64,000 nt of DNA from Coniella vitis (GCA_011317545.1 WUJK01000004.1:62001-126000), one strand, 5' to 3'. Shown: positions 26,690 through 40,083, counted from the first letter of the stretch. Notes: a model not told the origin generated them from the sequence alone. Made by a program: numbers and translations.

Positions 26690-27735
26690 TACTTATCCTT
26701 ACTTACCTCCTCCTTACTACTAGAATTACTCTCCTTAGTTTTACTAGAATAAGGGTCGTTATTAATACTACGCTTCGTTTTAATACTAACTAAGCCCTTA
26801 CCCTTATTACCCCCCTTTATAAGCTTTGCTAATAGGTCGGTAATATCCTCTAGCGCTATCGCCTAGCGGCGTATAAGCTTATAGCTATAGCGCTAATATA
26901 AAGTTAGTAGGATATAAGTAGGGAAGGAGTAATAGGTATATATATTATAAATATACTTATTATTTAATAACCGGACCTTATTACGGCTAGCCTAAGTTTT
27001 ACCTAATTTAAATAGGTAGTTACGGGTATAGTATATAGCGAGAGCAGCGAGGGCCTAGGGGCGGAGAGTACCTAGAGTATATAAGTACGGGAAGGCGCGA
27101 GTAGGGAAGGAGTAGTATATACTAGGGTCGGAAGTATTATAAGCGAGGGAATAGTTAACTATAGTAATAATAACGGTATATATCTCGTCGGTCTAATAAA
27201 AGGGGGTATAGGAGTAGCTAGAGTTCTTACCCTTCTTATTTATCCTATAGGGGAAATAATAAGCGCCGGCTATAATAATTAGCGAGTTATAAAGAAATAG
27301 GGGAAGCGCTATTTACTAATACTATATAGGCAAAGGGAGAGGGGGTTCTTAGAAGCCCTTATAATATAAAGTAGGTATTATTCGTCCCTAATACCCTTAG
27401 GGAGGGTAATATAAGGTTAAAGCTATAGGTTAGTAGTAATAACGCTCTAAATAAGCTTATTAACGGCCTTATCGAGCTAGGCGGCGGTAGGGGCGAGGAC
27501 GGCGGCGGTAGGAGTAGCGGCGGGTATAGTAGGAGTAGCTATAGCCGTAGCTACGGGTATTACCGCTATAGGAGTAGCTATAAAGCTTATAATAATAATA
27601 GGGGTAGTAGTAGTAGGTATAGCGGTAAGAGCTATACTAGCTTACTTAGAGCAAGTAGTAACGTTTATACTATTAGTAGAGCTAAGTATAAGTAGAGGAT
27701 AAATAGGAAAGGCGCGATACTTACCTTATTATTAT
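26690..27735 (-). pseudogene. Antisense reading frame in family-2 copy 1
   Basis: On the strand opposite gag-pol, between the chromodomain relic and the 3' LTR, a long protein-like frame is interrupted almost only by TAG/TAA of the kind RIP makes from CAG/CAA/TGG. It reads as a Thr/Ala/Pro-rich N-terminal part (about 27681-27450), then a hydrophobic and aromatic middle (about 27440-27000; local strings such as GAYYFPYRINKKGKNSSYSY), then a Lys/Ser-rich tail near 26850-26690. A 43-bp intron (27724-27682, GTAAGT...TTAG) joins a short first exon in the right phase, with ATA triplets where ATG may have stood. The protein family is not recognised. The same frame and intron exist in copy 2. Confidence 0.6.
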
Positions 27736-28117
27736 AGGGGTTAGTTTCGTATAACTTATAAGGGCTCTAGTTTAATTAAGAGGAAGGAATATCCCTTAGA
27801 GCAGGGGTTAAGGGGGTATTTATACTTTTTCGAAGCTCTAAGAGTAAAGATATTACGTTTATAACCGCCTACTAAGTTAAGGGTATCGCTATTATTCTAT
27901 TAACGAATAATAGGCGGTAGAACTTATAAACTCGCCGAAAGCTAGGTTAAAGGGAGCTCTACGGATATAAGACTCCTTTTATACTCGTTAGGTATAAGGA
28001 TAAGGCTCCTTTAATAGGGTAGGTAGGCGTAGCGGTATCGTATTATTATACTTTTTAAGTAGCTATTATACTATATACGGCTCTATAGGAGGGCGTTCGG
28101 CCTAAACGGGGGGGTAA

Positions 28118-28456
28118 TATTATAGGCCTATAGGTAAATATACGGCTTCGGTATACTAGGGTATAAAGCCTTAGTTAATATATTCCCTTCTTATCTAGAG
28201 ACTAATATTATATAAGCGCTAAATAAGAGTATCTCTTAAGTAGCTTATAAGCCGTATAAAAGACTATCGATAAGAGGACCCGTATCGACGGTAGACCTAT
28301 AGAAAACTCTATCTATAGGTAGATCCTAAATATAAGAGCTACTTAAGAGTAGCTCTCGCGCCGCTATATAGATACTATTCTTACTTCTCTCCTTAAGTTA
28401 GTTAATAATAGAAATTGGGATCGAAAGTGCGAACGCTCTCTCGATACCCGTTTATA
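28118..28456 (+). repeat. Family-2 3' LTR, copy 1
   Basis: 339 bp, preceded by a G-rich polypurine tract and followed by the TSD CTAAT. Strongly RIP-mutated in its first two-thirds; the last ~40 bp keep a few TG (GAAAGTGCG). Confidence 0.92.
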
Positions 28457-28461
28457 CTAAT

Positions 28462-28560
28462 AGAAGAAGGGATATAATAGATTAGGATATAATATAATAG
28501 AATTTTATAGATAATAGGATATATTATTACGATAAGTTTAAGAAGGAACTAAGTATATAT
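28462..28560 (+). repeat. Spacer of family-1 copy B between the two family-2 insertions
   Basis: A sliver of host element matching copy A at about 9734-9832. It proves that both family-2 copies inserted into the same family-1 element, 104 bp apart counting the duplicated target bases. Confidence 0.9.
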
Positions 28561-28899
28561 TATTATAGGCCTACGGGTAAATATACGGCTTCGGTATACT
28601 AGGGTATAAAGCCTTAGTTAGTATATTCCCTTCTCGTTTAAAGACTAATATTATATAAGCGCTAGATAAGAGCGTCTTTCGAGTAGCTTATAAGCCGTAT
28701 AAAAGACTATCGGTAATAGGACCCGTATTAACGGTAGACCTATAGAAAACTCTATCTATAGGTAGATCTTAAACGTAAGAGCTATTTAAGAATAGCTCTC
28801 GCGCCGCTATATAGATACTACCTTTACTTCTCTCCTTAAATTAGTTAATAATAGAAATTAGGATCGAAACTATAAACGCTCTCTCGATACCTATTTATA
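28561..28899 (+). repeat. Family-2 5' LTR, copy 2
   Basis: 339 bp, fully RIP-mutated, starts TATTATAGGCC and ends CTATTTATA. Confidence 0.92.
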
Positions 28900-28959
28900 T
28901 TTAACTAACTTCTTTTCTACCTACCCTATATATCCAACGGTATTTATATACTTATTTAG

Positions 28960-31900
28960 CGTATAGCCTTAGGATATTATACCCCTATAATAAGTAATTC
29001 GGGTAACTCCCTACCTAAGCGAATAACGATAATAATAATATAATAATAATTATATAATAAATAATTACTTAAATAATAGAAGAGTAGCGGTATATTATTA
29101 AAGGAATAGTATAATAATAGCGCGAAGATAATATACGAAAACTAGAAGCGCTTATAATATAACTTATATAAATCGAATAATCCCGTAGCCTATTATTATA
29201 GGAGCTACTAATAAGTATTAATAACTTAGTAGCCGAATACCCTAACCTAATACCTAACGAACTAGAAGATACTTATACCCCTACCTCTTAAGATATAGAA
29301 AACGCCGATATCGATATAGATAAGGCCCTAGAGAGTATAATTATACTTAAACGTAAGCCCCTTTCTTAGCTAGTAAACTTTAAGGGTATATATACTTAAT
29401 TCCTAGCTTAAGAGCGTATTATAAGGTATAAACTCGTCCGAAATACCTACTTTATCGGGAATTATATAGATAAGTTCTAAGAAATTTATAAATACCTAAA
29501 GGGAGATATAAAGGTTATAGTAAGGAGCTATTATATTATAAGAGGAGAGTATAATCTTTAGAAACCCTCCTTATTCCTATAATAGCTTTATTACCGATAT
29601 TATAACGAGAATTATATTATCGCTATTTCTTAAAGGCTCCGGAGCTTTACTTAGAAGAAAAGCTAACCCTTCCCTAACTTCTTCTCCTAATAGGAGAAGT
29701 TATTAGTAAACTCCGGCGGTATAGAATAGCCGGACTTAGCTAAATTAATATACCTAAAGGGCGCTATTAATAGCATATTATATATATAGCTTATTAATAT
29801 AGAAATACCGTTAATATATAATAACTAGGTAAAGAAAGCGTTTTATATTTCGGCTAAGCTAGAAAGCTATATTATTATCCGAGATAATAGCTATACTTTA
29901 CCCTTAAGCTATTTATCCGGAGCTACGGTATAATACTTTAGAATAATTTAGTAAGTAGGAGGAAATAGATAAAAACTATAAAACCCTTATATAGATCCCG
30001 ATAGGGATATAGCTATAACTAATATTAATATTTTATAAGCTAATAAGTAGCGTATAAGGTAGGTTAACTTAGCGGAGATTAGGCGTAGGAAAGAGCAGGG
30101 ACTTTATTATAGGTATAGATATTCGAATTATAGAATTACTTACTACCCCTTCCTACCCGTATACCCGCCTATTAGCTCCGGAGCTATATAAGAGACGGAA
30201 ATTAATATCGCCGATACTAACCTTATCGACCTTAATAATACTACCGAGGAATAGGAGGAAAACTAGCTATTTCTATATAGAGTTATATATAGGAGCTTAT
30301 AGGTCTCGACTTTAGCCTATAAGAAGTAAAGTATTAGATAAATAGAAACTATTTTATAATAGACCTATTTTATAATTTAACTCTATTTATCCTAATACTT
30401 ATTAATTCTAATTATAACTATTATTCTACTATAAGCGAAACGCTTATATATAAGTTAAGACTTCCGTATATACTTATCCCGCTTAAAACCCTCTATTAAT
30501 CGCTAAAGGAGAGAATATCGTATAAATAGCCCGTTATCCGCTATATAACCTACCTTAATATAGATTTAGACGGGTATTTATATCGTATTTAGGCTTATAT
30601 AATTCCCCGCTTTTAGTATAACCTTATTTTAGGAAAACCTTAGGTAGAAAGAGAAAGGGTAATATATATAGCTTATAAGTACCGCCTAAATATTAAACGA
30701 ATAGGAGGATTAGAGGTTTAGGAATAAGGATATAATCCTAAGAACTTTAACTATATATTTATTAATACCCTTATTATCTAAAGTAAAATCCGGTATATAA
30801 AACGCTTAAGTACCGCTTAAATAGCGCTTTTTAGTATTATAATAACTAATATTACTAAGGCCTTATTACCGAAAGTAGAATCCTCGGTTAATAAGAAACT
30901 CCCCTTAGAGTATTATAAGTTCCGGAACCTTTTTAATAAGGATATAGCTTCCGTACTACCGCCGTATAGAAAAGAAGCGGATTACGAGATTCGGCTATAT
31001 AAGAAGGCGGATAGATCTATTATAAACGCCTTATAAGGCCCGTTATATAGGATATCTAGAGAAGAACTTATTATACTAAGGAAAACTCTTACCGAGCTAT
31101 TCGATATAAGCTATATTAGAGCTAATAGCTCTTTAATAAGAGCTCCTATAATCTTTATTAAGAAACTAAGGGGCGGCCTCCGTTTTTATATAAACTATTA
31201 TATACTTAATACTATTTCGGAAGCTAACCGCTACCCGCTCCCCCTTATTAAAGAAACCCTATCTAATATTATAAACGCTAAATATTTTACTAAGCTCGAT
31301 ATATAAATAGCGTTTTATAAGCTTTATATTAAGGAAGGAGATAAATAAAAGACCGCCTTTCGTATAAGATATAGCCTCTTCGAGTAGCTAATAACCCTAT
31401 TCGGACTTATAAACGCTCTTATAATATTCTAGCGTTATATTAATAACGCTCTACGCCCCTACCTAAATATCTTCTATTTAGCTTATATCGATAATATTCT
31501 AGTATATACCGACGGTATAATTAAAGATTACTAAGTAAAGGTAAAGCTAGTATTATACGCTCTTAAAGTAGTAGGTTTAAATTTAGATATTATTAAATAT
31601 AAATTCGGCGTAATCGAAACGAAATATCTAGGCTTTATTATCGAAGTAGGGGTAGGGATTTATATAAACCTTAAGAAGGTATACGCTATATACGATTAAG
31701 AGGCTCCGAAGATAGTTAAGGGAATCTATAGCTTCCTAGGATTTATAAACTTCTATTATTAGTTTATCGCTAATTATTCCGAAATCGTAGGGCCCCTCTT
31801 AGCTTTAACTAAAAAGGGGGTCCTATTTAGGTTTAGGGAGTAAGAAGAAGCTATATTCGAATAGCTAAAGTATCTCTTTATTAGTAAGCCTATATTTACT

Positions 31901-33960
31901 TAATAGGATCCGGATAAGGAGATAATATTAAAGGCGGATTATTCTAATTATTCGTTAAGCGGCTACCTCTCCTAAAGGGATAAGTACGGTATCCTCCGCC
32001 CGATAATATATTATTCGTATTACCTAAGCCCTATAGAGTATAACTATAAGATCTATAATAAGGAACTATTAGCTATTATTAATTACTTAAGAGTATAGGA
32101 TATAGAGCTTAGGGGTATTATATTACTATTTACGATTTACTCGGATTATAAGAACCTCGAATATTTTATAATATTATAGCGTTTTACCGAAAGGTAGGTC
32201 TATTAATCCGAAACGATAGCTTATTTTCGATACTATTTAGTCTATTATATAGGAGTAGCTAATAAGCGTTTAGATACCCTTTCGAGGAGGGAGTAGGATA
32301 TATTATATAATATATTTAATAAGCGCCTCGCCGGTAGGTAAATCTAGCTTTTACTATCGATAGAGATAAGCTAAGTTATAATATACGATAAGCTATTCTT
32401 AATAGGTAGCGAGGTTTTTATATAAGAGGAGCTCTAGCGCTTATAGAATAATACTACCTTATATAATAAGGTATACTCCTAGCTTATAGGTATAGTTCGT
32501 AGGGGTAAACGCTCTTTTCCCCCTTACTTATAAATATCCGAAGGTAAGCCTATTAAGGTATTTATAGCAGAATATTCGATCGATAAAAAAGGATTATTTA
32601 GATTCCGCGAATAGCTTTAATTACCAGATTAGGAACCCCTATATATTAAACTAATATAAAGTATTTATAATTCTACCCTATCTAGCTACTTAGGGAGGGA
32701 TATTATTATTACGATAATAATAAGGGGCTATTTCTAGCTAGGTATATATTATAGTATTCGGCGGTTTATATAAAATTATAACGTTTATAAATATAAAACG
32801 GTATAAAGATATTAGAGGAAGGGCCTTCTTAAGCCCCTATTAGCGCCTAAGCGGGTATAAAGCGAGTTATCCGTAAACTTTATAATCGACCTCCCCTACG
32901 AGGATAATATAAGAGAGGTTTACTTAATAGTAATTATAAACCGATTAACGAAAGCTATTATACTTAAAGCTATATATAATATAAGCGCGGAAGTATATAT
33001 AGAGCGGTTCTTATATTATTACTAGCGGTTCTATAGTTTCCCTAAGGTAATAGTTAGTAACCGAGGCTTAAACTAGGTAAGAGGGTTTTAGCACCGATTA
33101 TATAAGCTTATAAAGATAAAATAGCACTTAAGCACCGCCTTCTACTTATAAACGGATAGAGCTATAGAAAAGGCAAACTAAAAGGTTATAAACTACCTCC
33201 GAGCGTTCGTTATATATATATAATTAGATTAGCCGATACTTTTACTTAGCGCTTAATTAGCTATTAATAATAGGGATATTAGTATAATTAGCCTTAGCCT
33301 ATTTTTTATCCTATACGGCTATTATATAAATCTAATCGAATAGGTAGAGCGTAGTATATTATTAGCGTAAGCCCCTAGAGTTTAAGCTAAGAACTTTATC
33401 TAATAGCTTAAAGATATAACTATTTTCGCTTAAGCTATAATAATAATCGTATAATAACGAATAGAAGAATCTATAAATAAATTATAAGTAATTATAGAAT
33501 AGCTTATTAAAGGCGATAAAGTTAAGCTCTCCTTATAAAATATTACTATTAACCGCCCTTTAAAGAAGTTAGCCTAGCTATACGAGAAGTATATTATAAT
33601 ATATATCGTTAGCCCTTATATAGTAGAATTAGATATCCCGCTAGGTATTTACCCTTATTTCTATATAGATCTCCTAATTCGAGCTATATAAAACCCGCTC
33701 CCGTTATAGGTATAGAAAGAATACCGGCTTAACCCTATTATAATTAAAGAGGGAAAGGAACCCGAGTATCGGGTAGAAAGTATTATTAGAGTATATAATA
33801 AGCCGTATAAAGGCTATACGAAAACGGATAAAGCGCTATAATATAAAGTCCTAATTAAATAAATCGGATAAGATTAGCTAGACTAATAGCCGTTATCCGA
33901 ATTTAAAGATATAATTACTCTTAAGGAGTTCGAGTAATATTATAATAGCGCTATAAGTTA
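28960..33960 (+). pseudogene. Family-2 copy 2 gag-pol relic
   Basis: Collinear with copy 1. Zinc-knuckle relic near 30105-30155, protease relic near 30400-30490, RT about 31110-31540 (AYIDNILVYTDG block near 31490), RNase H about 31850-32330, integrase about 32680-33430, chromodomain-like segment about 33755-33900. Stops are mostly TAG/TAA at expected Gln/Trp codons. Not translatable. Confidence 0.82.
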
Positions 33961-34049
33961 TAATAGCCTAAAGTTATAGAAAAGAAGAGCGGGGAAATTA
34001 AGTATTATAGATAAAAAGAAAACTATATATAAAACGCGCGCTAATATAG

Positions 34050-35100
34050 CTACCTACTTATCCTTACTTACCTCCTCCTTATTATTAGAATTACTCTCTT
34101 TAGTTTTATTAGAATAAGGGTTATTATTAACGCTATACTTCGCTTTAATACTAATTAAGCCCTTACCTTTACTACCCCCCTTTATAAGCTTCGCTAATAA
34201 GTCGGTAATATCCTCTAATATTACCGCTTAATAGCGTATAAGCTTATAGCTATAGTGCTAATATAAAGTTAATAGGATATAAATAGGGAAGGAGTAGTAG
34301 GTATATATACTATAGGTATACTTATTATTTAATAACCGGACCTTATTATAGCTAGCTTAAATCTTACCTAACTTAGGTAGGTAGTCGTAGGTATAGTATA
34401 TAGCGAGAGCGGTAAGGGCTTAAGGGCGGAGAGTATCTAGAATATATAAATACGGGAAGGCGTAAATAGGGAAGGAATAGTATATATTAGGGTCGGAAGT
34501 ATTATAAGCGAGGGAATAATTAACTATAATAATAATAGCGGTATATATCTTATCGGTTTAGTAAAGGGGGGTATAGGAGTAGCCGGAGTTCTTACCTTTT
34601 TTATTCGTCCTATAGGGGAAATAATAGGCGCCGGCTATAGTAATTAGTAAGCTACGAAGAAGTATAAGAAGCGCTATTTACTAATACTATAAAGGTAAAG
34701 GGAGAGGGGGTTCTTAAAAGCCCTTATAATATAAAGTAGGTATTACTCGTCCTTAATACCCTTAGGGAGGGTAATATAAGGTTAGAGCTATAGGTTAGTA
34801 GCGATAATATTCTAAATAAGCTTATTAATAGCTTTATTAAGCTAAGTAATAATAAGGGCAAGGATAGCGGCGATAGGAGTAGTAGTAAGTATAGTAGGAG
34901 TAGCTATAGCTATAGCTATAAGTATTACTATTATAGGAGTAGCTATAGAGCTTATAATAATAGCGGGGGCGGCGGCGGTAGGTATAACGGTAGGAGCTAC
35001 GTTAGCTTATTTAGAGTAAATAATAATATTTATATTATTAGTAGAGCTAAGTATAAGTAGAGAACGAATAGGGAAGGTATAATACTTACCTTATTATTAT
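34050..35100 (-). pseudogene. Antisense reading frame in family-2 copy 2
   Basis: Second copy of the antisense frame described at 26690-27735, at the same place relative to the 3' LTR. The candidate 43-bp intron is kept (35089-35047 on the minus strand, GTAAGT donor and TTAG acceptor). Differences from copy 1 are almost all transitions. Family not recognised. Confidence 0.55.
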
Positions 35101-35483
35101 AGGGGTTAGTTTCGTATAATTCGTAAGGGCTTTAGTTTTATTAAGAGGAAGGAATAACCCCTAGAGTAGGGGTTAAGGGGGTATTTATACTTTTTCGAAG
35201 CTCTAAGAGTAAAGATATTATATCTATAACCGCTTACTAAGTTAAAGGTATTACTATTATTCTATTAACGAATAATAAGCGGTAGAACTTATAAACTCGC
35301 CGATAGTTAGGTTAAAGGGAGCTCTATAGATATAAGATTCCTTTTATACTCGCTAGGTATAAGGATAAGGCTCCTTTAATAAGGTAGGTAAGCGTAGCAG
35401 CGTTATATTATTATACTTTTTTAGGTAGCTATTATACTATATACGGTTCTATAGGAGGGCGTTCGGCTTAAGCGGGGGGGTAA

Positions 35484-35822
35484 TATTATAGGCCTACGGG
35501 TAAATATATAGCTTCGGTATATTAAGGTATAAAGCCTTAGTTAGTATATTCCCTTCTCGTCTAGAGATTAATATTATATAAGCGCTAGATAAGAGCGTCT
35601 TTCGAGTAGCTTATAAGCCGTATAAAAGACTATCGGTAATAGGACCCGTATCGACGGTAGACCTATAGAAAACTCTATCTACGGGTAGATCTTAAACGTA
35701 AGAGCTACTTAAGAGCAGCTCTTATACTATTATATAGATACTACCTTTACTTCTCTCCTTAAGTTAGTTAATAATAGAAATTGGGATCGAAACTACGAAC
35801 GCTCTCTCGATACCCGTTTATA
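35484..35822 (+). repeat. Family-2 3' LTR, copy 2
   Basis: 339 bp, preceded by agcgggggggtaa (polypurine tract) and followed by the TSD TATAT. Confidence 0.92.
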
Positions 35823-38699
35823 TATATAATAATATCTCCTTATAATAGTAATTATATAAGACGAAGATACGTTTAGAGACCTCTCCGGTATATTAGAAGA
35901 GTATCGGAAGTTTATAAAACTATTTTAAGGAAAATTCGATAACGGCTTACTAGAGTATAGCTTATATAACTATAAGATCCTATTTAAAGAAGGAGAATAA
36001 TTAAAGTTCTTTCCTATCTACGGATTAGATAAGGATAAACTTAAAATACTTAAAGAATATATCGACGAAAACCTTAAGAAAGGCTATATTAGACCCTTAT
36101 ATTTACTAGTAGGATATTTAATCCTATTTATACTAAAGAAAAACGGTAAACTACGATTATATATTAACTATCGGTAATTTAACGATATTATAATTAAGAA
36201 TCGGTACCCCTTACCTCTCTTTAAAGAACTTAGAGATAAACTTAGAGGAGCTTAATAGTTTATAGCCCTTAACCTTAAAGAAGGATATATATATATTTAT
36301 ATTAAACCCGGAGAAGAATAGAAAATAGCGTTTAGAATATACTATAGATATTTCGAACATCTTATTATATTATTCGGATTTACTAACGCCCCTATATTAT
36401 TCTAGGAAATAATAAACTTTATCTTATCCGAATACCTCGACTATTTTATAATCGCTTACCTAGATAATATCCTTATTTATTTAAAGATATTCGAAGAATA
36501 TTAGAAATATATTACGATAATCCTATAAATCCTCTAAGATAATAAGATTTTAATAGAATCTACTAAATATAATTAGAATACTTAAGAAGTTAACTACCTC
36601 GGATATACTATTATACTAGGGTATATACGAATATAGAAAGATAAAGTATAGATAGTTAAGGATTAGCTTATACCTTAGAATATTAAGGATATTAGAGCCT
36701 TCTTAAGCTATATTAACTTCTACCGATAATTTATTAAGAACTATAATAATATTATAATATTATTTATAGAACTTACGAAAAAGGATATTACCTTTAACTA
36801 GAACGAATAGGTATAGAAAGCCTTTAATATAATTAAGGATATAATTATATTAGAACTAATCCTAGTTAAAGTGAACTAAGATAAAGTTTTCGAGATCGAG
36901 ATAAATATATTAGATTATATACTCGGTAGATAACTCGGATAACGAGATAATAAAGGACGATTACGGATAATTAGTAACTTTAGTAAGAAGCTAAACGGAT
37001 TAGAATTTAATTATAGAACGCCCGATTAAGAACTTATAATAATAATAGAAGCCTTTAGGGAATAGCGATATTACCTTATCGGCGTAAAATAATAAATTCT
37101 TATATATACGGATTATAAGAACCTTTAAGTATTTACCTTAATAAAGTAGCTTAATAAACGATAAATTAGATAATACGAATTTCTATTAGGATTCGACTTT
37201 AAGATTATCTACTATAAAGGTAAAGAAAACGAATAAGTAAATATTCTTAGTAGATAGTTAGATTATAAGGATAGTAATAATAAAGATTAAGATATTATAG
37301 TAATCTTTAAGGAAGATTCGGATAATAATCTTATTATATTATCTATTACTAAAGAACTTAATATAACCCTATATATCGAAGGAGAAATACCTAACCTCGA
37401 TAATATAATAATATCGGAATAAAACGATTATATTAGAAGTATTTATAGCGTACTAGTATATAGATACTAAGGAATTAGAGTAACTTATAAAAGGATCTAA
37501 TATTATTAGAATCTACTAAACCTTAAGAAACGAGTTATAGATATTATTAATAACTATAATATATATAAACGGAATAAGATAGAATAATATAAACCTTATA
37601 GATTATTATAACCTCTATTAATACCTATAACTATTTAGTTATTTATTAGTCTAGACTTTATTACTAAACTACCCCTCTTATAAGAACCTTTAACTTAGGT
37701 ATAATACTATAATATCCTAATAGTAGTTTATAAACTAAGTAAGTATATATACTTCCTATTATATAAGGAAAGTAGTATTATAGAAGAACTCGTATATATA
37801 TTCCTCCGTATTATTATCGCTAACTATAGAATACCTTAGGAAATTATATTAGATAGAGATAGAAAATTTATATTAAAATTCTAGATCTCTCTTACTAAAT
37901 ACCTCGGAATAATATAATATATATCTACGGTATTTTATCCTTAAATAAACGGATAAATAGAATATATTAACTAGATTATAGAATAATATCTATAATACTA
38001 TATTAACTACGAATAAGATAATTAGGTCGAACTCTTACCTATAATATAATTCGCTTATAATAATATAGATATAATAAATATAGGAAAATTACTATTCTTC
38101 CTACTCTATAGATATAACCCTACGGTATACTACGAAATACTATTAGATAGAAACGTAGAAATAGTAGATTAATATACTAAAAGAATTAAATAATCGTATA
38201 AAGATACTCGATATATACTTTAAGATATTAAAGAATAAATAACGAAATACGCTAATTAGAAAAGGATTAAGGGATTAATCTTATAAAAAGGAGATAAAGT
38301 CTATTTTAACTATAAAAATATTAAAATTACTAAACCTAACGATAAACTCGATTATAAAAAACTCGGACCTTATAAAATTATATAATAGATTTTATTAGTT
38401 AACTATAAATTAGTAATCCTATATATACGCTTATACCTAATCTTCTATATTTTACTCCTAGAATTAGCACTAATAGATATAGAACTCTCGTATAATATAG
38501 ATATTATCGAATTAGAATAAGTATAATACGAAGTTAAATAGATTCTCGATTTATATAAATATAGACGCGGAAAATAATACCTTATTAAATAGAAAGGATA
38601 CGATAACTTAGAAAATACTTAGGAACCCCTAAAGAATATTTATAAAGACCTTATTAAAGAATACGAAAAATAAAAGGTTATTATAGCCTTAGATAGAGA

Positions 38700-38773
38700 A
38701 GGTATTATAGGGAATCGAACCCCGGACCTTTTAGTAAGAAATTAGGAATTCTAACTACTAAGCTATAAGATTA
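38700..38773 (-). other. tRNA-like relic in family-1 copy B
   Basis: The same T-arm, anticodon-arm-like and D-arm-like sequence as at 17440-17512, with extra G-to-A and C-to-T changes. It occupies the same position 3' of the chromodomain. Acceptor ends do not pair. It is part of the family-1 element rather than a chance hit. Confidence 0.5.
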
Positions 38774-39604
38774 TTCGTATCTTTAATTATAATAGCTATC
38801 TATAGGAATAACTAAACCCCTTATTAAGGAAATAGGACCTTAGTAGTAACTCTAAAAAGAATTAGAGGTACGAACTACTAATAATAGAAGGCCCTAAGCC
38901 GAAGAAATTAGATATAGATAAGTCCGTAGACTCTAGGAAGGTACTAAAGTCTATTACCCTAAAACTATTAATCTCCTATAATTCGGTAATAGCTTTAGAT
39001 TCCGCGGAAATAGCTATATTTACGCCGGACTCGGCGCCCTACTCCTCTTAAGTATTAAGCAACTCTAATCCCGTATTTACTAGCTTTATACTCCTCTTTA
39101 CTAAAGACTTATACTAAATATAAAGATACTCTAAGTAAGAAAGCGTCTCCCCTACCTTACGATAAGCCTTATAAAGCTCCTTATATATATTAGCCTCCTA
39201 TATATAGAGTTTCTTCTCCTCTAATAAAATACGAGAAACTATATAGAATTAGTATACTAATAAGGAAAACTATTATAACTAGAACTTACGGGTATTTATA
39301 GGAATATTATTCCTATTATACCGTTTTCCTCGCTTTATATATATAGAATAGCGCGAAATACTATCTATTATACGGTATAATTACCCTTTAGAAGTATAGA
39401 GAGAATAAGGTATTATCTCGAAACTAAAAGTTTTAATAGAAAGATAAAGATAGTTATATTACTCGGTTTTCTTCGAATATAATTTCTAGATACCCGTAGA
39501 TATAACGAATTAGGAAGGTATAATCCGGAGTAAGAATATTAGGTAGGATTATTTACGGAAATATTATAGGTCTTTAAGGATAAAGACCGATAGAAAGGAG
39601 ATAA

Positions 39605-40083
39605 TATTATAACCTACGGTTATATAGGTTATAGGAATAGAATAGTATAATTATATACTAGTAAATCGGAACTTTAATAGACCGATAGGGATCTTTTATA
39701 TAAGAATATAGAGCGGTATAATTAAGGTTAGGGTTAGATTACCTTAATAATTAAGATAATTAGAATAATAATAATCTAAATAATCTAAATAAGCTAACGC
39801 TCTTATCGTTCTAGATAATCTAAGGATCTATACTTATTATAGATAGGAAATAATAGAAGGATATAAGGATAGGAGTTTATAGCTTAATATTAAAGAGTTT
39901 CCTTATAGTCTTTAGTTATAAATCTAAGTATTATTTTATATAATAGGGTAATCCCTTTTAATTACTTATAATACTTAATATTACTCGATAACGTACGAAA
40001 GCTTAAAGGTAATACTTCCCCGCCTACTAATATATAACTTATAGGTACTTCCAGAATCCGGGATTTAGGTAAGGATTATTATA
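39605..40083 (+). repeat. Family-1 3' LTR of copy B
   Basis: 479 bp, starting TATTATAACC and ending GGATTATTATA, preceded by a purine tract. Strongly RIP-mutated. After it, the sequence changes orientation. Confidence 0.9.

Larger units (their letters stand above)
21191..28461 (+). mobile_element. Family-2 chromovirus copy 1 with TSD CTAAT
   Basis: A full-length 7261-bp element (21196-28456) inserted in family-1 copy B. LTRs are 339 bp each; the start TATCACAGGCC corresponds to an ancestral TG start, and the end is CCCGTTTATA. The 5-bp duplication CTAAT is at 21191-21195 and 28457-28461. A purine tract (aacgggggggtaa) precedes the 3' LTR. Compared with copy 2 at 28561, this copy keeps more CA/TG, so it carries fewer RIP mutations. 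Confidence 0.93.
28556..35827 (+). mobile_element. Family-2 chromovirus copy 2 with TSD TATAT
   Basis: A full-length 7262-bp element (28561-35822) with 339-bp LTRs at 28561-28899 and 35484-35822. The duplication TATAT is at 28556-28560 and 35823-35827; the empty site is visible in copy A near 9825-9840. Same orientation as copy 1 and collinear with it along the whole length. It is more heavily RIP-mutated than copy 1: for example CAGGGGGCAGCC in copy 1 near 23801 is TAAGGGGCGGCC here near 31168. Confidence 0.92.
18814..39604 (+). pseudogene. Family-1 copy B internal region, split by two family-2 insertions
   Basis: Parts of the family-1 body are at 18814-21190, 28462-28555 and 35828-39604. 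The copy begins right after the LTR with sequence matching copy A from about position 7466, so roughly 0.5 kb of 5' internal sequence, including the primer-binding site and gag start, is missing. RT continues in 35830-36700, RNase H to about 37270, integrase about 37440-38260, and a chromodomain near 38520-38670, where an IK-x-KGYDN core and an NIYKDLIKEYE stretch are still readable. The copy is heavily RIP-mutated and cannot encode protein. Confidence 0.88.

Noticed and set aside
26690..27735. Antisense frame as a live host gene
   Set aside because: It is full of RIP-type stops, has lost its likely start codons and is repeated identically in the second element; it is a relic inside the transposon.
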